A DNA stretch of 64,000 bases from Bombyx mori (lineage: Eukaryota; Arthropoda; Insecta; Lepidoptera; Bombycidae). The position numbers and the translations under genes were made by a program. The notes under the pieces were generated by a model. It did no database searches and was not told the origin of the DNA. It saw only the letters and a program-made list of their open reading frames with translations. Location: contig NC_085117.1 in the NCBI RefSeq assembly GCF_030269925.1, positions 434,001 to 498,000 on the forward strand. Direction: 5' to 3'. Below are positions 8,287 through 19,400 of the stretch, piece by piece (positions within the stretch are counted from its first letter, which is position 1; each line of letters opens with the position of its first letter).

Positions 8287-11200
8287 CTGTTTGGAAACGA
8301 AACATTTTACCAGTGTACGTGATCACAGCCCAAGGCAAGCGGTTACCGAAGACCGGTGATTGCGCCAATTAATATCATTTTTATATTCTACAACGTGGAA
8401 TTCGTTCGAGAATATTTGAAGTACGTTTTTTTATTGCTTAGATGGATGGACGAGCTCACAGGCCACCTGGTGTTAAGTGGTTACTGGAGCCCATAGACAT
8501 CTACAACGTAAATGCGCCACCCACCTCGAGATATAAGTTCTAAGATCTCAGTATAGTTACAACGGCTACCCCACCCTTCGAACCGAAACGCATTACTGCT
8601 TCACGGCGGAAATAGGCGGGGTGGTGGTACCTACCCGTGCGGACTCACAAGAGGTCCTATCACTAGTAATTACACAAATTATAATTTTGCGGGTTTGTTT
8701 TTTTATTACACGATATTATTCCTTCAACGTGGAAGTCAATCGTGAACATTTTGCTAAGTACGTATATCATTAGAAAAATTGATACCTGCCGGTGGGATTC
8801 GAACACCGGTGCATCGCTAGATACGAATGCACCGGACGTGTTATCCTTCAGGCCACGACGACTTCAAAACTTTATGTAAGCGCGTGTTAAAAGAACTGAA
8901 TGAGGGTAGCCGAGAGCTTTTCGGTGGCTATCCAACCGGGGATCGGGTTAAAGACGCTCAACTCACATCGGTCCCGAGTTCCCGTCGACCCTGGAGGTGC
9001 CGTCTCCGCGGCCGCAGTCGTCCCCCCGCTCGGTCACGCCCATAGACCTACCGATCACGTCCCACACCTGAAGCGGGGGCACTCCCATTAGTTCTACAAC
9101 CAAAGACCCTGACCTAACTTTAGCTGGTGCATTACAAACGCACATGCGAACCAAAAACCGATTTTTTTTTATTGCTTAGATGGGTGGACGAACTCACAGC
9201 CCACCTCGTGTTAAGTGGTTACTGGAGTCCATAAACATCTACGACGTAAATGCGCCGCCCACCTCGAGATAAGTTCTAAGGTCTCAGTATAGTTACAACA
9301 GCTGCCCCACCCTTCAAACCGAAACGCATTACTGCTTCACGGCAGAAATAGGCAGGGCGGTGGCGCTTACCCGCGCTGACTCACAAGAAGTCATACTACA
9401 AGTAATTACGGAAGGACGGAGATCGGACGTCGGGTGTAAGAGTGCAGGGGAGTCGTTTAGTGCAGTAGAGCCCTAAAACGTCGTTAGGCCCGCGGTCTCG
9501 CAGTCGCGGACCAGTCCCGCAAACCCCGCGCACCCTCCTAGGTGCGGGGACCTCTTAGGAGGTTCGGCGCCCGGCCCGAAAAAAATATATTCTAAAAGTC
9601 TTAAATTGATTGTCATTCTTTTAATTTTAATTCATTTGAGAAAGCAAATATTCAGACTCCTATTTATTTTTCTTTATTTTTTATTGCGTAGATGTATGTG
9701 AGTTCTCCCTCACAGCCTACCTGGCATTAAGGGGTTACTGGAGCCCATAGACAGCTACAACGTAAATGCAGCCACCCACCTTGAGATATAAGTTCTAAGG
9801 TCTCAGTTTTTACAGTACAATAGCTGCCCCACCACCACACATCGCGACACACAACGATCCAAATAAAATGCGCTCACTTTTAGGACATCATCGACAATCC
9901 TGAATGCAGCTCTGCCGTTTGCGTCGGCTGTAATGTTTCCGAGATCGCCGGCGTGCCTCCGATCCGGGGGATCGCCGGGCCCCCCGTGCGGTCCCCCCGA
10001 CGGATTATAATGCCCCCCTATGGAATTGCAGCCCTGGCGAAAACAATACAATATAATATGCTAATTAAAAAAATCGAATTATTGTACACTGGCGGTATGG
10101 TCGCTGGTGAGCCCGCGCCAGTTCCACCAGCCCGCATGTTTCTGCCGTGAAATGGTAATGCAATGTTGATGTCTATGGACTCTGGTGTCTACTGAACACC
10201 AAGTGATGTGCTCATCCAACCTCTAAAACAATTAGAAACATGTATGTCCCATGGAGGTGCCTCACGATCAATCTCCACTTCTCCTGGTTTGTGGTGAGCC
10301 TGGTACACTCATGCAAACAACCGTCAACTGCCGACTTGACTTGTCTTTACATTTTTTTTATGGCCCCTGTAGGCATATGAGCGCAAGGTCCACCTGATGT
10401 TGAGTGGTTACCGTCGTCCATGGACTTCAGCAATGCCAGGGGCAGAACCAAGCCGCTGCCTATCGCTTAATACTCTCCACAAGCCTCGTTTGAAGAAGAA
10501 CATATCATAGCGCTCGGGAAACACCGTGGAGGGGAGCTCATTCCATAGCCGGATGGTACGTGGCAAAAAATACCTCTGGAAACGCACTGTGGATGACCGC
10601 AGTGGCTCCAGGTAGTATGGATGAACTCTACTCCGGTGGCGGGCGGTGCGATGGTAAAAACGATATGAAGGTATCATCTCGAACAATTCCTCAGAGCAAT
10701 CCCCATGGAACATACGGTACAAAATACAGAGGGAACCGAAGTCCCTCCGCAGACCCAGAGGCTCCAAACGATCCGAATAATGGGACTCTAATAAAAAAAC
10801 AAAACAAAGAACTGCTTGAGACTGTACCTGACTTAAATCCCCGGACTCATATACGTGGAGCCCGTGCCTCCCGGGGCTTAGTCCGTCGATGCTGCCGTCA
10901 GCCACCAGCGGGCCCTCGGCCGTCTGCTGCAGCCTGACCACGCCCAGGATCTTATTGCAGCACGATTGGTCCGAGACCATGGCGACGGCCGATTGTGTTT
11001 CTATTTAATAACTAACATTCCTTAAAGCTGATTTAAGACTATACGAGAGGTGGCGTCCTAAAAAGACTAGGAAGAAAGGGAGGACACGCTTACCGACCCC
11101 ATGCATAGGAAGATCAGGACGAGGAGATTGAATCTTCACGGATTTATAAGAGATCATCATCATTCTCTCAGTCACCCGGGGTCGGCGCATGTTTTCTCCT

Positions 11201-14200
11201 TCCCTACTCCTCTATCATATACCATTTCTTCGCTCACTTCCCTCTTACATATATCGTCTTTCACGCAATCCATCCGTTTCTTCTTAGGTAGGTCGTAACC
11301 CACAGACACAGCCCACTGAGTTTCTCACCGGATCTTCTCAGTGGGTCGCGTTTCCGATCCGATGGTAGATACTGCGAAGCACTGCTCTTGCTAGGGTTCG
11401 CGTTAGCAACGTCGTCAAGTTTGAGCCCCGTGAGCTCATCTACTAGTTAAGGTTACGCTGAAATAGCCTCTCAAGGCTATTAGCATAGGTAGGAAAAAAA
11501 AGGTTGGGTGCTTAGCTTAGACCTGGAATACTATTATCGTGAAGATGAAAAGCCCAAGTCAAACAGACCGTCAAACCTTCAGTGTGCTTAGTGCAAGTCT
11601 TTTAACTTTCTCGATAGCGTAAAAGTTAACTCAAATTTGTATGGATTTGAAACATCGGCTCTTCGCTTGCCGTTAGGGGCGCTAAGGACACTGATCAAGT
11701 TTTATTTTTTTAAATCATTGATTACTTCTGTCCCGGTAGCCTTTCTAGTTTCACCAGGACAGGATACCTGTTAGTTCTTCTTCAAACGAGGCTTGCGGAG
11801 AGTACTTAACGGTAGGCAGCGGCTTGGCTCTGCCTCTGGCATTGCTGACGTCCATGAGCGACGGTGACTACTTACCATCAGGTGGGAAGTATGCTAGTCT
11901 GCCTACAATGGCAATAAAAAAAAAAGTTCGTTATATGCGACAGAATTGTTATGTGTGAAATATACAAAATGGCGGTAGTTAAACCAATATTGAAATTACG
12001 ACGAATAATTACTTAGGCATTACCAAGTTACCTAAAATGTTAGGAAGGTCTGAGCCAGACAACGCTAGATTAAAGAGTAACATTAATATTGAGTCTACAA
12101 TCCTTGGAAACCGATGGATAATCTTTATATATATAATTTTACTGTACGTGTGTATGTCACTGAGCTCCTCCTAAACGGCTGGACTGATTTGAATGTTTTT
12201 TTTTTTATTCCGTGGCAGCCTGGATGGTTTAGATTCACAAATCAGCCCGTCAGATGACGCTGTAGTGGGTACCTAGGTTATTTATCCTCCAACTAAACGG
12301 CTGCATCGACTTGAATGCACGACAGGATTTGTGCAGAACAACGTCTGTCGGGTCCGCTTATAACACTCTATAACGTGACTAGTCATTACCCCCAAAACCT
12401 TGGATCACGGCTGGTCTCCCCGTCACGGAGCCGACCACGTCCAGAACGTTCGCGCTTGGGAGCACCGTCTCCACGACAAAAGCACCGTCCTTGAAACCCA
12501 CCTGGAAATCAAATATGCGCTTCATCCTTCGGGCTTCAGTAGACGCCCGGTGCATTCGTGTTGAGCGATGCACCGGTGTTCGAATCACGCAGGCGGGTAC
12601 CAATTTTTCTAATGAAATACGTACTCAACAAATGTTCACGATTGACTTCCACGGTGAAGGAATAACATCGTGCAATAAAAATCAAACCCGCAAAATTACA
12701 ATTTGCGTAATTACTGGTGGTAGGACCTCTTGTGAGTCCGCGCGGGTAGGTACCACCGCCCCGCCTATTTCTGCCGTGAAGCAGTAATGCGTTTCGGTTT
12801 GAAGGGTGGGGAAATCGTTTTAAGTACTCTAAAAACTGACACTCAAACTGAAACTCGTGTCTCAAGGTGGTGTTTATGTTATTGACGTCCATGGGGTCCG
12901 GTGATCACTTACCACCAGGCGGGCCTTCAGCTCGTTCTCCCATCTAAGCAATACAAATAAAAGGATACTAAAATAATACAAAATTAGGAAATAATGTAAC
13001 AAGGAATACGTAGTGTTTGTGTGCAAGGAGGGGAAAAGAGTCAGAGACACCAATCAAAGTCACACACTAGCTGCAGAAAAAGGGGGGCCGTGGGAGGTGA
13101 GGACCGTGACGGCAGAGGAAACCTGATCATGGCATAACAGTCGGTAACACTCCCATGGTGCTGCGATGTTTCACATACCTCCTTGATTCCGTCGTGAGTT
13201 TTCAATGTCTTAATAGTCTTCTCGAGGAACTGGTCATCAACAGATGAATCGAAGTTCACCAGGACCTCTAGCTGTAAAATGAAAGTATCGACTTCAGTCT
13301 TCACGTGTATATGTTTACTGTGTGCCTTATATTAATATTATGGCACTCCAGTTCAGAGGAAAGATGAGTTCTGAAACGTTCTTCTGATATACATAATCAT
13401 AAAATTTGAAAGATTGTTTGAGATGATTGTCATTTTTGCCATCAGACTACCCACAATCGGAGCAGAGTTCAGCTATACTATCTAGAACTACTGCAATTCA
13501 TCCATGGTGCGATTCAAGATATTCTTTTTCCATGGATCATCTAACTTTGTAATGAACTTCCCTCCAGAGTGTTTCCTGACCAGTCATTCTTCAACGAATT
13601 GGGATGGGCCCTGGCATGGCTAACCTCCATGTGTGACGGTGTAACTCACCATAAAGTGCTCTCTTTAACTAACTTTAATTCACCATAAAGTGCTCTTATA
13701 AGTTAGTTAAAGTAGCAAAAAAAGGAGTCACGGTTCTTCTTCATCATCATTTCCTCATTACTGAGGATAGTGACCACAAGTGTGAAAGTATTTCTATGGC
13801 CTGCTAGATGTGCCTCCAACTCCATCATGGTGGTCCTACTATTGTTTTGTTATGGTTTTCTTTTGTTTATTTAGCTTTTAATCAGAGCTACTATATGTTA
13901 TCTACACTAGTACATTATGAAACTATATATTGTTTCTATAAAAAAATTACATAAAAAGTGGTAAGGTGTGTTGAGAGCCAGTATGAGTAGGTATCATCAC
14001 CCTCCATATTATTGCTATGTAGCAGTTGTGTTTTTTGGTTTGAAGGGTGGGACACGCTATGTACTAAAAATATCTATTTAAATAAATCTAAATATTTAGA
14101 TATGAAATTTCTAGATATGATACTGAAGTGTTGGAGTTTGAATGTGTAAGTCATTACTTGGCAGGCAACACTTGTCACATACACTTTTTGAATATTGGAA

Positions 14201-14697
14201 TGTTTATTTAAATATTTCAAACAGATGATTGTCTTCTCTTCAGTCATGACAATGTGCTTCTCATTTAGATGTGGACAGTGAAACATCCTAGGGTTATATG
14301 AACATAAAATATTGTAAATGTGTAAAGGCATAGTGGTTTGTAATATATATTAAGCATGAAGTTAGTGTTTTAAAATAGCCCTTCACATCGAGAGCTCAGT
14401 TCCCTCAAAAATAAGCGTATAACATGCGAGATATAGCTCTAGGAGGGTCGACATCAGCGGGCAGTCGTGATCAAAACAAACAAATAACAAAATCAAAAAA
14501 TCCCTATGCAGCATGATATTAGGGTAAAGTGTGGGATACCAGCAAGGGAGAAAGAAGAAAATAATAGTTATATTGATTTAGGATTGTCCAAAAGTTATTA
14601 TTTACGCAATAACATTAAGAATTTTATTGTCATATCACATTTCGATAGATTATATTGGATCTATACGATATAAATCACAAACCTTAGTAGTCAGCAT
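8022..14697 (-). CDS. Ccs: Copper chaperone for superoxide dismutase, seven exons
   Basis: Exons on the minus strand are 14697-14683, 13271-13179, 12501-12390, 11000-10828, 10033-9878, 9067-8967 and 8286-8022; every junction is GT/AG and in phase, giving 304 residues. The protein loads copper into SOD1 and forms its disulfide, in cytosol and mitochondrial intermembrane space. Domain I (about 6-73) reads LEVLVNFDSSVDD where the human protein has the MTCxxC copper motif. Domain II (about 75-236) is SOD-like: HGLHVYESGD at 119-128, GGHYNP, PHGGP, RRHAGDLGN, then GDDCGRG and LACGIIARSAG. The Zn-site His/Asp residues and the Cys pair matching SOD1 C57 and C146 (133, 220) are kept; the positions of SOD1 Cu ligands H48 and H120 are Tyr124 and Thr195. 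Domain III has the CAC copper motif (237-239), then a 60-plus-residue tail. Identity is secure; exon 1 is the least certain part. Confidence 0.93.
8426..8869 (-). mobile_element. Bm1 SINE, full length
   Basis: From tttttttattgcttagatgg to the head ttcaggccacgacgactt; in CCS intron 6, in the sense direction of the gene. Confidence 0.92.
9161..9408 (-). mobile_element. Bm1 SINE, body without head
   Basis: Starts ttttttttattgcttagatg; ends at catactacaagtaatta, followed directly by a G/C-rich retroposed tail. Confidence 0.88.
9413..9587 (+). mobile_element. G/C-rich non-LTR 3' end
   Basis: Sequence with tgcaggggagtcgtttagtg, a hairpin around cctcctaggtgcgggg / ctcttaggagg, and a terminal ggcccgaaaaaaa looks like a retroposed 3' UTR. 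Antisense in CCS intron 5. Family not determined. Confidence 0.5.
9669..9833 (-). mobile_element. Bm1 SINE, 3' fragment
   Basis: tttattttttattgcgtag to ggtctcag, with a small break before agctgcccc. Confidence 0.8.
10351..10802 (-). mobile_element. LINE-A 3' end with RT C-terminus
   Basis: The minus frame reads LCILYRMFHGDCSEELFEMI, RTIRLWNELPSTVFPERYD, FKRGLWRVLSDRQR and closes APGIAEVHGRR, then the tail gcctacaggggccat and A-run. Such ends close jockey/CR1-class reverse transcriptases. 5'-truncated, in CCS intron 4. Confidence 0.85.
10828..11000 (-). CDS. Ccs: CCS exon 4, first part of the SOD-like domain
   Basis: The exon runs from an AA following aaatag to CAG before gtacag, and encodes TQSAVAMVSD through HVYESGDLSQ. 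Its reading frame is not closed at the donor: it runs on without a stop through 17 intron bases and a LINE-A reverse-transcriptase fragment to 10408, an uninterrupted 190-codon frame. Retention of this intron would give a CCS-RT fusion lacking the second half of the SOD fold. Confidence 0.88.
11165..11292 (-). mobile_element. RTE-like LINE fragment
   Basis: The complement of ctaagaagaaacgg... reads KKKRMDCVKDDICKREVSEE, an RTE-type RT end. Short and isolated. Confidence 0.55.
11285..11503 (+). mobile_element. LINE-B 3' end with A-run
   Basis: cacagcccactgagtttctc through ttgagccccgtgagctcatc to tagcataggtaggaaaaaaaa; intact tail. Confidence 0.8.
11582..11695 (+). mobile_element. Small palindromic MITE, left half
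   Basis: gtgtgcttagtgcaagtc to cttgccgttaggggcgct, matching the left arm and core of 33251-33428. Confidence 0.6.
11764..11937 (+). mobile_element. LINE-A 3' end
   Basis: cttcttcaaacgaggcttgc, the gcagcggcttggctctgcct block, and gcctacaatggcaataaaaaa. Confidence 0.8.
12540..12962 (+). mobile_element. Bm1 SINE, near full length
   Basis: Starts in the tRNA-like head (gacgcccggtgcattcg) 39 bases from the acceptor side of CCS exon 3 and runs to ctaagcaatacaaataaaa; antisense to CCS. Confidence 0.9.
13440..13715 (+). mobile_element. Old LINE-A copy
   Basis: Degenerate frame with NELPSRVFPDQSFF matching NELPSTVFPERYDMF of the LINE at 10351-10802, then ggcatggctaacctccatg and a remnant tail. Strongly diverged. 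Confidence 0.55.
14683..14697 (-). CDS. Ccs: CCS exon 1, 15 coding bases (MLTTK)
   Basis: ATG CTG ACT ACT AAG is followed by gtttgt, and joins in phase 0 to exon 2, which starts LEVLVNF after ttttacag. Only five codons are encoded. It was chosen because exon 2 has no start codon after its acceptor and no better ATG with an in-phase donor was seen in the 1.4 kb upstream. The long 5' intron could hide another choice. Confidence 0.5.
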
Positions 14698-15024
14698 CGT
14701 TGTTTGTAATATTAAATATATCTTCAGGTATGTACACGTAGGTTTGTACGCATTTAAAATAAAAACATAAAAAAATCGGAAAAATTTCTAGAATTCAAAA
14801 CTATTCTATCTATCTATCTCTTAGGTTTCAAAACTATTCAAAACCAATTGTTTTCTTCGGTTGACAAATGACTCGGCGGTGATCAGCTGAGTAGCGCTAT
14901 TTCTCAAAGAGGAAAGACGAAAGCATCACACCATACTGCCTAATCTTTTATTCAGTTCTATGAAAAATGATACGAACATAATGAAGTAAAGTAAATTTAT
15001 TTGAGCCTCTAACTAACCAATTGA

Positions 15025-15145
15025 AATGAAATGTAATGAAATGAGATAGAACGAAGTAAAGTTACAGTAAAATGGTGATCATTCGTTGAGATTTTAGGGG
15101 ATTTTTCGGATGAAACAGAGAAGTCACGTCCAGCGGTTTTGTTGT
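15025..15145 (+). repeat. Unnamed interspersed repeat (copy 2 of 2)
   Basis: Second copy of the repeat at 170-310, with the same order of GAAATG run, cagtaaaatggtgatcatt and gtcacgtccagcgg. Confidence 0.6.
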
Positions 15146-15299
15146 CTCATTTTATTAATAACAGTTAGGCAGCTATCAAAGAGCATAAATATGAGGACAT
15201 TAAACCAGGCGGCCGGTTCCGCTAATGACGTTATCACGTTAAACTATCGTCCGTAAACCGACTTTACAGACAACCAATTAATTTTTTACCTACCTATTA

Positions 15300-15660
15300 C
15301 GACGGATAAGTAGGCTGACTGGCTCAACCTGAGAGAATTTGCTGACACTACTACATTATTGGTGGTAGGACCTCTTGTGAGTCCGCGTGGGTAGGTACCA
15401 CCACTCCACCTATTCCTGCCGTGAAGCAGTAATACGTTTATGTCTGAAGTAACTATACTGAGACCTTAGAACTTAATTTCAAGGTGGGTGGCGCATTTAT
15501 GTTGTAGATGTCTATGGGATCTAGTAACCATTTAACACCAGTTGGGCTGCGAGCTCGTCCACCTATGTAAGCAATAAAAAAAACACTGGCTCCAGCAAGA
15601 GTTGTGCTTCGCTGAACCTACTACCGGATCGGAATCGTGACCCACTAATGAGACTGAGAA
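15300..15660 (-). mobile_element. LINE-B fragment split by a Bm1
   Basis: ctgagagaatttgctgacac on the left and ggctccagcaagagttgtgc plus ctactaccggatcgg on the right are adjacent in other LINE-B copies; the Bm1 at 15358-15589 separates them. Confidence 0.65.
15358..15589 (+). mobile_element. Bm1 SINE, body, inserted in LINE-B
   Basis: ggtggtaggacctcttgtga to taagcaataaaaaaaac, no head. Confidence 0.88.
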
Positions 15661-16340
15661 ACTTAGAATTTTCTCCATCAAACTCTTTCAAACATGTATT
15701 ATCAGTCACATATCACACGACTTGATCTTCGTCCCATTATCCAATATTATATGGGCTCAACACAGCGAACTGTCTTAATAACTGTTAAGCCTATGGTTGT
15801 CAACATAAAATTTAAACTGTCAGAGTATAACAGTGCTAACTTTAAGGGTTTTAAGTTAATTATAAAAAAAATATAGTGAAGTTTTCATATAATTTATTAT
15901 CATTTCCACAAAAAAATAAAAATACATTAATACAAAAGCTTACAAAACATTTTTAGCGAGTAATACGAAAAATACATTGAAGGTTATCTCCATCTAGAAC
16001 TGGCAAGTGAACACCGGATTCTCTACTGTTGTGAAACTACCTCAATTTATAAAGGGGCATGTCATCGCTGCGTTATCAGACAAAAAATCAGTAACTACCC
16101 ACATTGGCACACAAATTTCAAAATCACTTAAATTCTATTCGTAGCTTCATTTGGAATCCAAAACTCATCGGGTAGCGTGTGATCGACAATTTTTAGGTCA
16201 CTATATACGCCGCGCAATGTATGAATCGATATGAGAACATTGTACACTGCGCGTTACCGTGTAAACAACGCGGGTAGGCACGTTGTCTCAAAAAGGATCG
16301 ACGCGTAATCAGTGTAGACGTGCCTTAATGTATTTGACAT

Positions 16341-16346
16341 TTTATT
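16341..16346 (-). terminator. Poly(A) signal of the PDZ gene
   Basis: AATAAA on the minus strand, about 50 bases after the proposed stop codon. Confidence 0.5.
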
Positions 16347-16396
16347 TTTAATTTCTAAAAACTACTAGTGATGTTACGTTAATAACGAACTTATAA

Positions 16397-16462
16397 TTAG
16401 GGCTGTAACTGCTGTGGAATTTTCGCATGGTTGATGATATTAGGCGTTCTGGAGCGACATCT
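16397..16462 (-). CDS. PDZ gene, probable last exon
   Basis: After tatttttcgcag the in-phase frame gives 21 residues (RCRSRTPNIINHAKIPQQ then LQP) and TAA at 16397-16399. A poly(A) signal AATAAA lies at 16346-16341 on the minus strand, 51 bases on. A longer alternative downstream exon cannot be excluded. Confidence 0.55.
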   Translation of the reverse strand, partial: RCRSRTPNIINHAKIPQQLQP

Positions 16463-19400
16463 CTGCGAAAAATATAAATAGCTCGATTTATTTTCGCGAA
16501 CCTCTGTTGTAGGTTAATAAGTGAATATTTTAAATACATTTTAATTTAATTACATTTTTTACCGGTGCTAGGACGTCTTGTGAGTCCGCACGGGTAGGTA
16601 CCACCGCCCTGCCTTATTTTTCCCGTGAAGCAGTAATGCGTTTCAGTTTGAAGGGTGGGGCAGCCGTTGTAACTATACTGAGAACTTGGAACTCATATCT
16701 CAAGGTGGGTGGCGCATTTACGTTGTAGATGTCTATGGGCTCCGGTAATGACTTAAAACCAAATTGATCGTTAGGTCATTTACATCTTTATGAAATAAAA
16801 AGCAGTGTTCTTAAAGTAATGTTTACATTAAAGTCTTACTTCTCTGTAGTCTTCTTCGGCGATTACGGGAGTGAGGAGTTCCACCCTCCTCAGGGGAGTC
16901 TGTTCTTCATCGTGGATCAACTTGTATACCTCCGAGTGCTGGAGATGATCGAGGGAGACGGGTGGCTTCTCGTATTTCATGAAGTTGATCCTGATCAAGA
17001 TTTACGCATAGCTAATAACACTAATTACAGCATACCGGAGTAATAGGGGAATTCATCATTGGTCCAGGGGTAGATGCAGGGGAACAACGATGGATGAGAT
17101 TCGAACACAAAAAGCTTTTACATCTTCTTTGCGTACATGGAAACGCTTTACGAATAAACTTCAAGTTTAAAACTTCAAACGGTTCAAAATCAAACGTTAA
17201 AATTAACGAAGCTTTTTAAGCTTTTTCGGTTATCTACATTATAAAAGTTATTATTGAAAGGGTCTTTACGATTTTTTAGTATTAATTTCTTCACGATATT
17301 TAGTATCTAAAGCTTGTCAATTAAGAAAAACACAGTGGCCGCAGATTTCAGTTATAAAGTCTGAAAGACAGAACAGTATTGTATCAGAGTAAGATCTGAA
17401 GTTGGCTGTTTGAAAGGTAATGAAGTCTGAGATAATAAAATTCAAGTTATGGCACCGCCCTGTGTTTATCCTGCAATCTCTGTAGGGCAATGAATAAAAT
17501 AGCTCTAACATATCAAGCTAAAACGAAATAGCGTTTTTATTAGCTGCTAACTATAAGCGCTTTAAAATTAAAATAAAAAGCTAATATAGTTATCGAAAAA
17601 AACCAACTTTTTAGATTCGAACCTGCATCACGGGTCCTATTGGTGAAACGAAATGTTAATGTCTTCATAAAACAGCACAATGTTAGTTAACATTGTTCTA
17701 TATAACAACTTTTTTACTATACAATTGTGAATAATGAGATTAATGAGGAAGATTGACGTAGAAACAAGCGCATATCGCAAACAATTATTTACATTCATTC
17801 CTCTATGGAAGTATGTTAATATCTTTATTACTTGTATACAATTAGTACGTTCTTTAACCGCATTGAATAACCCCGCCCGCGCGTAGCTGAAATAGCCCCT
17901 AAACTATCAACGAATAGGTAGGGAAAAGAGACAAAAAAAGATTGAACAAGCCCTCTTTTTTTATGACTGGTGGTCCGGAGGCCTTTGGACAGGTGGGCGA
18001 GCAAAGGCTCAGCCAGGAGGGTTGGGATTTGCTAACAGCTGCCCAAGCGCCTCCGAAGGAGACCTAACAACTCAAGAGCAGCTGCTTCGCGAATGAATCT
18101 ACTACCGGATCGGAATCGCGAACCCTAATGTCCGGATACAACGAGACGATTCCTTCAGTTATTTGTTTAACCTTTTAACTACGATGTAGGTCACCGGTGC
18201 CCTACGCGGCGCACTGAAGTATGATTTCTGTTACTAAGGCATGGGAATATCTAGTAGACTCTAAGAGAGACGAATCCGAATGATAATGAGAATGAATCTG
18301 CTTCTAAGAGACCTAAAGACTAAAACGTACATTAACGAACAAAAGTTAGGCAACCTGAAGCCTTAGTGACAGTAATGGGCATGATTACTTCAGTGCGCCG
18401 CGTAGGGCACCGGTGACCTACACACCAGTCAAAGGGCGACGAGCTATTAGCGAATTCTTTGTTAATGATTTTGTTTTGGTGAGAAATACAATTAATTTCC
18501 TTATTCGAAAACACTAATCAAATCACTTTATAAGATTTCATTCACATTGGACTTTCGCTCTGTTCTGGATCGCTAAAGAGTCGATATAAATACTGGAAAC
18601 TTCATACACATTCTTGAAATTTACAGCACTAATTTTAATACTGGAGTAAACTTAATTCATACTAATTAAAATCACTATGTTAATCCACATTGCGTTTCCA
18701 GAGATTTCTCTTGTCATGCACCATTTGGCTTTGGAATTAAGTACCCATCTCGAATTATCGACGCTATGACGAGGGTTGAGTACTCCGCAGTAGCAAGCAG
18801 CTTGGCTCTGCTATTGTCACTGTTAATGTCTATGAGCTACGTCGACCCTCACTACTGTAAAACTTTTGCAAAACTTTATCTAGTTTCGTTTAAGCTTTTA
18901 ATTATAGCGTCATGCTAAAACACAAAAGCGTAAAACTTACATAAATTATTTTATTGTACATCCCTATGCGGCTGTCACGCAGACTATGAAAATCGACTAA
19001 GTGACAATTCGATTCTCTGGAATCAATGAAAGTAATCTATGCATTCATTAAACTTCAATGTTTATGGTATGTATATTGGAGGGCAAAAGTAAGAAGCACC
19101 ATCTCAGTTTAATAGAAAGTGTAAACTGAATGGGAGCCAATTAAGATGGCGCCACAGTAGCAAGTGGAAGGATATTAAAATTAGCGCCATAAAATAGCAC
19201 ACTTCACTTCAACCCGACACACTTCGCTCTGTTTAAAGCTGCTATATTCACATCATTCCCACTTCCTACACTAGCACTATTTCGGTGAGTCTTCCAACAA
19301 CAACTCACTGTGTACAGGCACACTTCAACTTGTCCCCTATACAAGATGGCGCTCCTTACCTCTATACTCTATAATGTGTATGAAAATGTGTCCGCCTAAA

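Larger units (their letters stand above)
14698..16396. other. Gap between CCS and the PDZ gene 3' end
   Basis: Holds the repeat at 15025, a Bm1 nested in LINE-B (15300-15660) and A/T-rich sequence. CCS promoter and 5' UTR must lie here; no TATA or other motif stands out. Confidence 0.5.

Noticed and set aside
12536..12892. 118-codon minus ORF and its plus-strand partner
   Set aside because: They lie mostly in a Bm1 copy; the same peptide (RCYSFTVEVNREHL) appears wherever Bm1 occurs.
13041..13304. ATG at 13304 as the CCS start (MKTEVDTF...)
   Set aside because: A good acceptor (ttttacag) lies between that ATG and the conserved LEVLVNF, and the frame past 13179 enters an intron. A tiny upstream exon fits better.
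16819..17043. Plus-strand ORF of 74 codons
   Set aside because: It mirrors PDZ exon 15; the minus strand has clean splice borders and phase, the plus frame has none.
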